A DNA stretch of 64,000 nucleotides from Natrinema sp. SYSU A 869 (GTDB lineage: Archaea > Halobacteriota > Halobacteria > Halobacteriales > Natrialbaceae): NCBI RefSeq assembly GCF_019879105.1, contig NZ_CP082248.1:124001-188000 (forward strand), in the 5' to 3' direction. Below, piece by piece: positions 57,158-64,000 of this stretch. The notes under the pieces were generated by a model. It searched no databases and was not told where the DNA came from. It saw only the letters and a list, made by a program, of their open reading frames with translations. Position 1 is the first letter of the stretch, and each line of letters opens with the position of its first letter. The translations under genes and the position numbers were made by a program.

Positions 57158-57771
57158 CGCTCGGCGACGCACTGGGGCTGACGGATGCTCAAGAGCGCCG
57201 TATCGTTCGAGGCCTGCAACTTGGGCTCGTCGTGCTCCTCGGTTACGGGGTAGTGACGTTTCAGTTCGGAATCTCCGGAACGGCGGGATTGGCCCTTGGG
57301 ATAACGCTCCTGCCGGCGTGGTTGCGTTGGGAATACGGATACTCGATGGATGCCGGACTCGTCCTCTGGATCACCACCGCCGTGATCCTCCACACGGTGG
57401 GATCGCTCTGGCTCTACGAAGCGTACCAGTGGTACGACGAGATCGCCCACACCGTCTCGGCGTCAGTCATCGCGGGACTGGGGTATGCGGCCTTCCGGGC
57501 GTTCGAGCTCCACTCCGACGAGATGAACGTCCCGTCGACCTTTCGCTCCGTGTTCATCGTCGTCTTCGTCCTTGCGATCGGCGTCATCTGGGAGGTACTG
57601 GAGTTCGCTCTCGGCGGCGCGGTGGTCACTGTCTATGGAATCGACGATATCGTTACTGACTTCGTGTTCAACGCAGTCGGCGCAGTGATCGTCGCGATCT
57701 TGGGGACCGGCTACGTCGGCGAACTTGTCGGATTCTTCAGGCGACGACTTCGGTCTAGACCCGAGAACTAG
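57154..57771 (+). CDS. DUF2238-like membrane protein
   Basis: A 205-residue integral membrane protein. YQWYDEIAHTVSASVIAGLG and VIWEVLEFALGGAVVTVYGI with DDIVTDFVFNAVGAVIVAIL carry the family's conserved intramembrane charged residues (D-x-x-x-H, W-E-x-x-E, D-x-x-x-D), typical of YjdF/DUF2238 proteins. These acid and histidine residues suggest ion or substrate handling in the membrane, but no function is known. Second gene of the pair starting at 56570. Confidence 0.8.
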   Translation: MTLGDALGLTDAQERRIVRGLQLGLVVLLGYGVVTFQFGISGTAGLALGITLLPAWLRWEYGYSMDAGLVLWITTAVILHTVGSLWLYEAYQWYDEIAHTVSASVIAGLGYAAFRAFELHSDEMNVPSTFRSVFIVVFVLAIGVIWEVLEFALGGAVVTVYGIDDIVTDFVFNAVGAVIVAILGTGYVGELVGFFRRRLRSRPEN

Positions 57772-57884
57772 ATCCCTGCAGTGACGTTCGATCGATGGCG
57801 CTGCCAACGGCTGCAAAAGCCAGCACGAGGACTATCTGAGGACGGGGTGAATGACTGATTGTCCGGGAGGGACATCGATTCAGC

Positions 57885-58703
57885 ATGAACGACCAGCCTA
57901 GCCGGAAATCGCGACGGTGGTTCGTAAAGGCGGGGTCGGTCACTTCGGCCATATTGGGACTCGGAGTGACCAAGAGTGCAGTGGCACAGGAGACGTCTAC
58001 CGAGAGCGACGCCGGTGGTGGCAACGGGCAGTTTCGGGAGGCGATCGCGACCCGTGAGACGTACTTTTCGGGCGCGATCTTCCGGGTCGTCTCGCCGGCA
58101 CTGGAGGACGCCCCCGTGGTGGACAATCCGGATGTCCTGCAGAACCACAGCGTACGCATCGTCGAACACTTCAACACGAACGAGGAGGGGTATCTCTTCG
58201 CACCCCAGGACGCGCAGATCGAAGAAGGAGAGCAGTACGTGTTTGACGACCGGTTATCGCCGTCGACTGAAGACGAGCTAGCAGTCAACGATCTCGTCCG
58301 CGTCCAGTACCGACCGCTCACCGGAGAAGACCTCCCCTTCAAGCTCGAGGCCAAGGAAGACTTCGAGATTCTGAATGAGGGTGGCGGCGAAGCCGCCGTC
58401 CGTCCCGATAACTTCTTCTCGAGCTCACCGTTCAAGATAACTTCGGGACCGCAGGGCTGGGTTCCACAGGATATCGAGCAAAGCGGCCTGTTTACGGGGT
58501 ACAATACTGTCCATGCCGAATACTTCGGTACGAACAATCGGTTCCTCTTTTTCCCTCAAGAGGGAGCAGAAACGGAACAGGGAGAACTCTACGTAATGCG
58601 TGACGAGTCCGAGATATTCGATCCGGCGGGCAATCTCGTGGCCACCGAGTTCGATGTCGTCGACGAAGAAACCCTTACTATCGACGACGATTCCCTCCGG
58701 TGA
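57885..58703 (+). CDS. Tat-exported protein of unknown function
   Basis: A 272-residue protein. SRKSRRWFVKAGSVTSAILG is a clear twin-arginine signal, with cleavage likely after the AQE region near residue 36. The mature part is acidic and strand-rich. It shows an approximate two-fold repeat in which IVEHFNTNEEGYLFAPQDAQ, EEGEQYVFDD resembles VHAEYFGTNNRFLFFPQEGA, EQGELYVMRD. No metal, heme or protease motif is visible. No lipobox, so it is probably released or loosely surface-bound. Confidence 0.75.
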   Translation: MNDQPSRKSRRWFVKAGSVTSAILGLGVTKSAVAQETSTESDAGGGNGQFREAIATRETYFSGAIFRVVSPALEDAPVVDNPDVLQNHSVRIVEHFNTNEEGYLFAPQDAQIEEGEQYVFDDRLSPSTEDELAVNDLVRVQYRPLTGEDLPFKLEAKEDFEILNEGGGEAAVRPDNFFSSSPFKITSGPQGWVPQDIEQSGLFTGYNTVHAEYFGTNNRFLFFPQEGAETEQGELYVMRDESEIFDPAGNLVATEFDVVDEETLTIDDDSLR

Positions 58704-58707
58704 GACC

Positions 58708-58738
58708 CTCCCCGGCGTTTACGCCGGAGAGGATGTCA
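58708..58738. other. Hairpin downstream of the Tat protein gene (IS200/IS605-type end)
   Basis: CCGGCG (58712-58717) and CGCCGG (58722-58727) form a stem around TTTA, followed by AGAGGATGTCA. It shares the CGTTTACG core and GGATGTCA trailer with the hairpin at 52303-52332. Directly after the stop at 58703, it could be a terminator, but the shared trailer argues for a mobile-element end. Confidence 0.4.
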
Positions 58739-59001
58739 CACCTTCGACGTCGCCGACGAGAACAGGCCGACAGGACGCATGATCGTGGGAAGGAGTCGAT
58801 TCAACTACGGCGAGCGAAATCCCATCGAAACGCAGTACAGGCCGCCTAGGCGGATCGATCGCTTCCTGCCGTCCGGAGGAGCGGTCCGCCTCGAGCTCGC
58901 CGCCCGGTGAGGCGAGTCGACGCCCGCTCTGATCGTGATCGGCCGAACCGGGCGTCGGATCGGCGACCGTCTGCCGAAAAGGTGCCGACTCGCCCAGTAT
59001 C

Positions 59002-59838
59002 ATGTCGGTTGAATATCCATGGCTATGTGTTATCCAGTTAGTACGTGTCAACTCCGACGTGCCAATTGCTCCGGATCCAGCAGAGATATTCGATCGGGCA
59101 GTCACGGAAGGTGAACGGCGGCTCGACCAGTCACTGCTCGAGCTCACGGCGACCAGCTTCATCGCGGGATTTACCATCGTCTTCGGTATTGCCGCGCTCG
59201 GAGTCGTTGACGGACTGGTCGAACCGCGCTTCGGTGACGTTGCACATATTGCGGGCTCACTCACCTTCGCGGTCGGCGTCGTCTTCCTGGTCGTCGGCCG
59301 ATCGGAGCTGTTCAACGAGAACTTCTTCGATCCGGCCGCGAAGGCGGTTGACCAGAACGGTTCGTGGCTGCTCGGGTCGCTCCTTCGCCTGTGGATCGTC
59401 ACCCTCGCCGTCAACCTTGTTGGCGGGTTCCTCTTCGCGTTCGTCTTTGCCGTCGATGGCGTTCTTCCGTCCGGCACAGCACACGCACTGTCGCGGACTG
59501 CCGAAGCAATCATCCACCGGCCGATGAGAGGAATGTTCGCAAGCGCCATCATCGGCGGTGCGCTCGTGAGCTTACTATCGTTCCTCCTCCAAGGCGTCAA
59601 CAGCGTTCGGAGCCGCATCACGATGGCCTACATTGTCGGGTTCCTGTTGGCCCTCGGGCCGTTCGACCACGTAATCGTCACTGCAATCCACGTCTTCTTT
59701 GGGCTTCTCTTCGACGCTCAGATCGGGTACGGAGCACTGGCCGAAACGATTGTCATCACGACTGCAGGGAACTTCGTCGGTGGAATCGGCCTCGTTACGT
59801 TCACCCACGTCGCTCAGGTGGTGGGTGCGGAAGAATGA
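59002..59838 (+). CDS. Formate/nitrite transporter (FNT) family channel
   Basis: A 278-residue six-span FNT-type protein. APDPAEIFDRAVTEGERRLD leads into the first helix TATSFIAGFTIVFGIAALGV. ELFNENFFDPAAKAVDQNGS is the conserved loop (normally xLFTGNxxxxxxx). The later helices contain IVGFLLALGPFDHVIVTAIH and TAGNFVGGIGLVTFTHVAQV, where FNT channels have the GN-x-x-GG motif. Family members move formate, nitrite or hydrosulfide; this divergent subgroup with FN at the loop is uncharacterised. The start might instead be the GTG at 59044. Confidence 0.82.
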   Translation: MSVEYPWLCVIQLVRVNSDVPIAPDPAEIFDRAVTEGERRLDQSLLELTATSFIAGFTIVFGIAALGVVDGLVEPRFGDVAHIAGSLTFAVGVVFLVVGRSELFNENFFDPAAKAVDQNGSWLLGSLLRLWIVTLAVNLVGGFLFAFVFAVDGVLPSGTAHALSRTAEAIIHRPMRGMFASAIIGGALVSLLSFLLQGVNSVRSRITMAYIVGFLLALGPFDHVIVTAIHVFFGLLFDAQIGYGALAETIVITTAGNFVGGIGLVTFTHVAQVVGAEE

Positions 59839-59910
59839 ACGCAACGAGAACCGACATCCCGGCCGCATCCAGCCCAGTGTACTTGAGCGCTCATCCCGTC
59901 CGATTCCGTC

Positions 59911-60846
59911 ATGACCAGTGGAGACACGGGTTCGACGGACAAGATGACCAAGGACACGCGTCGTCTCATCCTCAATCCGATGAGTGGGGAGGGTGACCAT
60001 ACTGAACAGGCCCATCAACTCGCCACTGATCACGGATTTCAGACCGTCGAGACAGAACGCGCCGGACATGCGGTCGGTCTCGCGACGCAGGCCGCCGACG
60101 ACGATGTCGATCTTCTCGCGGTCTGTGGCGGCGATGGGACTGTCCACGAAGTCGTTCAGGGACTCGTCGCTGCCGACGCACTCGAGGATGTGACGCTCAG
60201 CATCATCCCAGCGGGAACGGCGAATATCGCCGCGTCGGCGCTGGGAATCGAGACCGTGAACGACGGGTTCGCGGCCGCGGAACGAGGCGATACGAGGCGA
60301 CTCGACCTGGGGACGGCCGACGGCGAGCCGTTCGTGATGTCGGCCATCGCGGGCCTCCCCGCAGCGGCGAGTACGACTACCTCAGGGGAACTCAAGGAAC
60401 GAATCGGCACGCTCGCGTTCGTCATCGAAGGCCTGCGGACCGCCCGAGAGTTCGACGGGCTCGAGGTGGCGGTCGACGCCGTCGCTGGTGACGGAGAGTA
60501 CGCTTGGCAGGGCGAAGCGCTGTGTCTGCTGATCGGGACCCTCCGGCACTTCACTGGCGAAAATGAGCCTTTAAACGCCCAGACTGGCCGTCTCGAGGTG
60601 ACAATCGTCGATCAAATGCCGCCGGCGGACGCGATCGCCGAGGCTGTCGAACGACGGCTCTTCAGTCGGGAAACGCCCCACGTCACAACAATCGAAGCGT
60701 CCGAACTCGAGGTCGTTGCCCTCGAGGACGAGCCGGTGCGGTTCAGTCTCGACGGAGAGCACCGGAAATACGAGACGGTTGAAATCGGTGTTCAACCGCG
60801 AGCGCTCCGTGTTTGCGTGGGGGAGGAGTACAGTTCCGGAACGTGA
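59911..60846 (+). CDS. Diacylglycerol/sphingosine-type lipid kinase (YegS/DAGK family)
   Basis: A 311-residue lipid kinase. RRLILNPMSGEGDHTEQAHQ is the first phosphate-binding strand, and LAVCGGDGTVHEVVQGLVAA the family's GGDGT active site. LSIIPAGTANIAASALGIET is the third motif and PVRFSLDGEH the C-terminal D-G. It would phosphorylate a membrane lipid alcohol using ATP. In haloarchaea such enzymes may act on archaeol precursors, but that is not established. Start candidates are 59911 and Met12 (59944), the second being closer to the fold. Confidence 0.88.
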   Translation: MTSGDTGSTDKMTKDTRRLILNPMSGEGDHTEQAHQLATDHGFQTVETERAGHAVGLATQAADDDVDLLAVCGGDGTVHEVVQGLVAADALEDVTLSIIPAGTANIAASALGIETVNDGFAAAERGDTRRLDLGTADGEPFVMSAIAGLPAAASTTTSGELKERIGTLAFVIEGLRTAREFDGLEVAVDAVAGDGEYAWQGEALCLLIGTLRHFTGENEPLNAQTGRLEVTIVDQMPPADAIAEAVERRLFSRETPHVTTIEASELEVVALEDEPVRFSLDGEHRKYETVEIGVQPRALRVCVGEEYSSGT

Positions 60847-60901
60847 GTCGGGTCCGCCTCGAGAGTACGTCGACCGAGGCCGTTCCCTGCCGGTGTGACG
60901 G

Positions 60902-61114
60902 TTAAGCCCGCAGCCGTGGAAGTCCGCGGCGAACGCCATGCGCGTACTTCTGGTCCGTATTGAAGTACGCGTTGAGTTCGTCGAGGTCCGGGTCGGTCAG
61001 CGTGAGCAGGGTGACATCGTGGTCGTCCTGCAACGCCTCGAGCACGTTCATATTGACGGCTTCTCCGCCGCCTTTCGACATGAGGTCCATATGGACGACG
61101 CCGATTTCAGCCAT
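60902..61114 (-). pseudogene. N-terminal fragment of a GT4 glycosyltransferase
   Basis: EIGVVHMDLMSKGGGEAVNM then NVLEALQDDHDVTLLTLTDP and DLDELNAYFNTD is the N-terminal donor-side opening of haloarchaeal GT4 enzymes (the GGGEAV glycine loop). Coding similarity stops near 60950 and the frame closes at 60902, so only about 55 of some 350 residues remain. It has an ATG at 61114 preceded by a plausible TATA. Confidence 0.65.
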
Positions 61115-61435
61115 CGTATCAAACCAGATAAATGGACTACCGATAGCTCCTAATAGCTGTTACAGGCAATGGGAAGGGACTCACGGTTCGGTCAATTATG
61201 TATCATAAAAAGCCGTGTTAATCAAATCCCTGTATGTCCGTCGAATCACCGTACTTTTGGACAGAGTATCCAGAAGTTCGTCTCTTTCTCAAGAGTGAGA
61301 GATGTTTCCCAGAAATTCACTGTTCGACAGCGATAGCGCGTATTTGGATATGGCTCAAGTCAGCAACATCAGACTGACCAGTAGTGGGCAATCGCGTCTC
61401 GTTTTCCCCTACTCGCACCTTCGCTGCTCGCTGAG
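61115..61435. other. No gene recognised
   Basis: About 320 bases, AT-rich on the left, between two gene fragments. No reading frame, repeat or RNA gene could be supported. Confidence 0.4.
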
Positions 61436-61645
61436 AAAGGGGAGGGCGTCCCGCTCGTTCACAGCAAAGACGTGACTGACGGCCGTCCAGTCGAGTTCAG
61501 CGACGGTGAGGTGGACATCAACTTGTGTGCAGCGGCTGCCCGTGATGCCGGCGCTGAGTGGCTGATATACAAGCACGACGACCCGGTCGATCCTATCGCC
61601 TCGCTTGAACGTGGGGCACAGACGCTCTCGAAAGTATGCAACTGA
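61436..61645 (+). pseudogene. C-terminal fragment of a TIM-barrel isomerase
   Basis: EGVPLVHSKDVTDGRPVEFS, DGEVDINLCAAAARDAGAEW and LIYKHDDPVDPIASLERGAQ closely follow the last 70 residues of the intact isomerase at 48102-48848 (VPLVHIKDVADGRPVELG, DGEVDIEACAATARDAGAEW). The N-terminal 180 residues are absent. Ends at a TGA, 61645. Confidence 0.8.
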
Positions 61646-61774
61646 TTCGTTGATGTCGCTTGGTAGATTTTCGTCGAACAGGATTCGTTACAGTTTCGAA
61701 CTGATCAGCGAGACACTATTTATCTCATTTTTAGATAATAGTTAACTCAGATCATCACACAATATACTGTAGAG

Positions 61775-61969
61775 ATGACTGAAGAAGGTGAGAGACAGCG
61801 GGCAGCAGCAGTATGTGACAACTGTGGAACTGCCCATGCGGTACGTCTCGGGCCCGACGGGGAAATACGGCCGATCGGGAGCGGACGGGATGCCACTTGC
61901 ACATGTGGAAATGCCAATCTCCGTATCTTGAGCAACGACGCGGAGGTTCTCGAAGACGTAAATATGTAG
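61775..61969 (+). CDS. Small zinc-ribbon protein
   Basis: A 64-residue protein with two cysteine pairs, AVCDNCGTAHAVRLGPDG and DATCTCGNANLRIL, the arrangement of a zinc ribbon. Haloarchaea encode many such one-domain zinc-finger mini-proteins, several with regulatory roles. It is flanked by fragments and is not in an operon. ATG at 61775 about 25 bases after a TATA-like stretch. Confidence 0.7.
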   Translation: MTEEGERQRAAAVCDNCGTAHAVRLGPDGEIRPIGSGRDATCTCGNANLRILSNDAEVLEDVNM

Positions 61970-62113
61970 AATCGGCGGTGTTCGATCACGAAGACTAATC
62001 AGGACAATGGCTTTCTGAGTCATCTCTATTGACCACTGCGAGTATTGAACTGCTCTGCGACCCGTCGGGTGCCGGGCCGAGGTTTTGCCAGCAGCTGCGG
62101 ACGCCCCCGACAG

Positions 62114-62275
62114 ATGGTGCGGATTGCCGTAGCGCACACGGATCTGATGGCGAAAGGCGGCGGTAGGGCCGTCTGTATGACCGTCCTTGAGGCCCTCCAC
62201 CGATATCACGACGTACGGTTGCTCACGCTGATGCGGCCCAACTTCGCCGAACTGAACCGGTATTTCAACGTCCGC
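62114..62275 (+). pseudogene. N-terminal fragment of another GT4 glycosyltransferase
   Basis: MVRIAVAHTDLMAKGGGRAV, CMTVLEALHRYHDVRLLTLM and FAELNRYFNVRF parallel the fragment at 60902-61114, but are about 60 percent identical, so they come from a different gene. Similarity ends near 62275, where the opposite-strand gene begins. Confidence 0.65.
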
Positions 62276-62672
62276 TTTCGATCGCCCGTTCGTTGAGCAA
62301 CTGTCGCGTCGTCGACGTCGCCGGATAGACGTTATCTGCCCAGACGTGGATCTCGAGGTCGTCCCGGTCGAGCGAGATAAGTCCGATGCCAGAATCCTTG
62401 CACTGCTTCTCGTGCTTGATCGCGTCTTCGATTGCATCGGCGTCCATGACTACCCAGCGCATATCGGCGTAGGAGTCGGATCGGATCGCCTGTCGGAGTG
62501 CCTGTTCCCAGCCGCGTTGCTTGAGCTCGAAGGTACGAATCGAGAGGGCGTCTGGATATCGGACTGTCACGGCCGCAATATTCGATCGACTGGTGAGGTT
62601 GGGATCGGTAGAAAACTGCTTGCCTTCGCGTTGACCACGCTGATCCAAAATATGTGGCAGCAGTGATCTCAA
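62265..62672 (-). CDS. Hypothetical protein, nuclease-like fold suspected
   Basis: A 135-residue frame. ALSIRTFELKQRGWEQALRQ, AIRSDSYADMRWVVMDADAI and HEKQCKDSGIGLISLDRDDL, then EIHVWADNVYPATSTTRQLL, resemble haloarchaeal proteins with an (F)ELK strand-helix, as in restriction-endonuclease-like folds. The N-terminal 30 residues look less coding, so the gene is possibly truncated at its front. It overlaps the glycosyltransferase fragment at its 3' end. Function unknown. Confidence 0.5.
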   Translation of the reverse strand: MRSLLPHILDQRGQREGKQFSTDPNLTSRSNIAAVTVRYPDALSIRTFELKQRGWEQALRQAIRSDSYADMRWVVMDADAIEDAIKHEKQCKDSGIGLISLDRDDLEIHVWADNVYPATSTTRQLLNERAIESGR

Positions 62673-62696
62673 TCGGCGTCGATGATTGAGTATTCC

Positions 62697-62849
62697 TTAG
62701 AGGTCAGGCGACGCGACTCGACAGCCACACGGCGCCGCAACATGCTCCATCGGACCGCGTGTGTGTACCAGAATCACTGCTTTCCCACAGTGCGGACACG
62801 ATGGCAGCGACCAGTCTTCCTCCTCTCCTGACTGTCTCTTCTCGCTCAT
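62697..62849 (-). CDS. 50-residue zinc-finger mini-protein
   Basis: MSEKRQSGEEEDWSLPSCPH then CGKAVILVHTRGPMEHVAAP and CGCRVASPDL. The CPHCGK and CGC pairs could bind one zinc, as in other haloarchaeal CPxCG mini-proteins. It has a clean ATG at 62849, an acidic N-terminal tail and a TAA stop. It lies 24 bases upstream of the hypothetical gene at 62265-62672 on the same strand and may be co-transcribed with it. Confidence 0.65.
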   Translation of the reverse strand: MSEKRQSGEEEDWSLPSCPHCGKAVILVHTRGPMEHVAAPCGCRVASPDL

Positions 62850-63191
62850 AGCCACCTCGAGCGGTGACTGTCGGGATCGACGGCTCCTCGAGTGCGATAC
62901 GACTCTCGTGCGGGACGTTTATATCCCGTTAGAAGTAAGCGAAACATGGCTTGCAAACCGCTCGTTTGGAAGCCACGTCTCGGGTGGTAGTGACACCCGG
63001 GACATTTCAACGCATGCCCCCGCGACAAGGTGGAGCGCGGCTTCCATCTTGATTAATGATACCTAGTTACTTATAGCATTGGGATTACCACTCGAGAGAA
63101 ATAGTCGGCACCAATCCTGCTCGGTGATTGCTCGCCGGTATTCTGGCCGCCGTGCTCTGAGTTATATCCAATCAGGAGGCCACTGCCGGCG
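62850..63191. other. No gene recognised
   Basis: 340 bases with short frames on both strands and no recognisable motif. It likely contains the divergent promoters of the mini-protein (left) and the 64-residue ORF (right). Confidence 0.4.
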
Positions 63192-63386
63192 ATGTCTGAA
63201 TCCGAATACAGAGATGACCGTCTCATCGCTGTCACGCTGACTGAGTTCAGCATCCAGTACGAGCAGGCCGATCCCGAACTTGCTGAACATGCATGGCAAC
63301 TGGCTGCCATCCGTCTCATCGATTACGATAGTCGGCCCGCTAGGGCTGTCGACGCACTCGAGATTGGAGCGCCAAGTAGAGAGTGA
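63192..63386 (+). CDS. Small hypothetical protein
   Basis: A 64-residue acidic protein, MSESEYRDDRLIAVTLTEFS continuing through EQADPELAEHAWQLAAIRLI to a charged tail. The composition and single clean frame look haloarchaeal, and the ATG is well placed. The family is not recognised. No partner genes; the HTH-10 gene begins 140 bases downstream. Confidence 0.5.
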   Translation: MSESEYRDDRLIAVTLTEFSIQYEQADPELAEHAWQLAAIRLIDYDSRPARAVDALEIGAPSRE

Positions 63387-63524
63387 GACTAATCAGAGAA
63401 TAGCTCACATAATAGTATTCTGATGAGAGCTACCGTTCAGTACAGGTATAGCAATTATCACCTATCTCTGGGTCAGTATCACGTCCAGCCATGGTCTTAT
63501 TCTGCGTGAGACTGAACTGGCCTT

Positions 63525-64000
63525 ATGAGCATTATTGCAGAGTTTTCCGTTGACTCAGACGATTTCGCCCTCCATGAATCGTTGACTGCTGCACCAGACA
63601 TGATTGTTGAAATTGAGCGTGTCGTCGCAACGCTTGAAGACAAGGTTATGCCATACTTCTGGGTCAGTGGTGGTGATCAGACGGAGTTCGAAGACGCATT
63701 CCGCGATGACAATTCCGTGCAGAATGTTACTGCTATTGACGAGGTTGATGGTGGGAAATTATATCGGTCAGAATGGACTGAGAATATCGAGACGATTATC
63801 TATGCGTACGTCGAAATTGGGGCGACCATTCTCCAAGCGATCGGGAGAAACGAGAGTTGGGAACTACGGATGCGGTTTGACGATCAGGATAAACTCTCAC
63901 AATTTCAGGCATACTGCAGTGAAAATGATATCTCGTTCGTACTCAACACCCTCAGAGAGCAGGAACAACCAATGGCGAGTGCACAGTACGACCTAACGAC
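63525..64000 (+). CDS. HTH-10 (Bat-type) regulator, N-terminal part (runs off the window)
   Basis: The first 158 residues of a bacterio-opsin-activator-type regulator. MSIIAEFSVDSDDFALHESL, PDMIVEIERVVATLEDKVMP and FWVSGGDQTEFEDAFRDDNS, followed by WELRMRFDDQDKLSQFQAYC, are the typical N-terminal effector region of haloarchaeal HTH-10 proteins. The helix-turn-helix itself would lie beyond the window edge. Such proteins are transcriptional regulators responding to oxygen, light or metabolites; the target is unknown. Start at ATG 63525. Confidence 0.85.
   Translation, partial: MSIIAEFSVDSDDFALHESLTAAPDMIVEIERVVATLEDKVMPYFWVSGGDQTEFEDAFRDDNSVQNVTAIDEVDGGKLYRSEWTENIETIIYAYVEIGATILQAIGRNESWELRMRFDDQDKLSQFQAYCSENDISFVLNTLREQEQPMASAQYDLT

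Overview
The window is chromosomal or megaplasmid DNA from a halophilic archaeon (class Halobacteria; the style of the genes suggests Natrialbales, but that is an inference). The evidence is an archaeal-type rRNA operon with tRNA-Ala(TGC) in the spacer, a G+C-rich sequence with acidic proteins, an Orc1/Cdc6 initiator with haloarchaeal origin boxes, Tat signal peptides, TATA-type promoters close to start codons, and haloarchaea-typical families (HTH-10, DUF7512, HxlR, DUF2270).

Layout. 1-4.4 kb: the end of a sulfatase, an isochorismatase relic, an alpha/beta hydrolase, a DUF302 protein, and a flavoprotein divergent from an HxlR regulator whose start codon abuts a 231-bp IS6-like MITE. 4.5-10.1 kb: an rRNA operon on the minus strand (16S, tRNA-Ala, 23S, two 5S genes) with processing stems and promoter. 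10.8-20 kb: a replication-origin and mobile-element zone. It holds orc1/cdc6 flanked by origin boxes, a second pair of inverted boxes around an AT-rich stretch 4.5 kb away, a secreted C39-like protein, and IS5, IS630, ISH3 and IS6 relics.

20.7-33.6 kb: a sugar-acid catabolic island. An IclR regulator sits beside a 6-phosphogluconate-dehydrogenase-like oxidoreductase, a RuBisCO-like protein, a DUF1537 four-carbon acid sugar kinase, a protein of two tandem copies of an unknown domain, a VOC protein, an SDR, an HpcH/HpaI aldolase, a complete TRAP transporter and a UspA protein. By analogy with the bacterial D-apionate/3-oxo-isoapionate route, the likely logic is TRAP import, oxidation or isomerisation, kinase, then cleavage by the RuBisCO-like protein and the aldolase. 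The exact substrate is unknown.

34-43 kb: IS6 and IS5 relics, a PATE-like element, and an operon of FAD oxidoreductase, DUF7512 and TauE, divergent from a winged-helix regulator, followed by an alpha/beta hydrolase. The oxidoreductase and the hydrolase each carry a short in-frame insertion built of two palindromes. 43.5-60.8 kb: mostly ordinary genes (DUF2270, TrkH, TIM-barrel isomerase, membrane HTH pair, Csp-like copper protein, SPW protein, PAS histidine kinase, AI-2E transporter, FNT channel, lipid kinase). 60.9-63.4 kb: gene fragments and small zinc-finger proteins. The window ends inside an HTH-10 regulator.

A recurring feature is that several otherwise intact genes are each broken by a single missing base in a short homopolymer (ApnO-like, RuBisCO-like, DctQ, FAD oxidoreductase twice, winged-helix regulator, probably DUF2270). 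Restoring one base (two in the oxidoreductase) gives a length divisible by three every time. This points to under-called homopolymers in the assembly, although real decay is not excluded.
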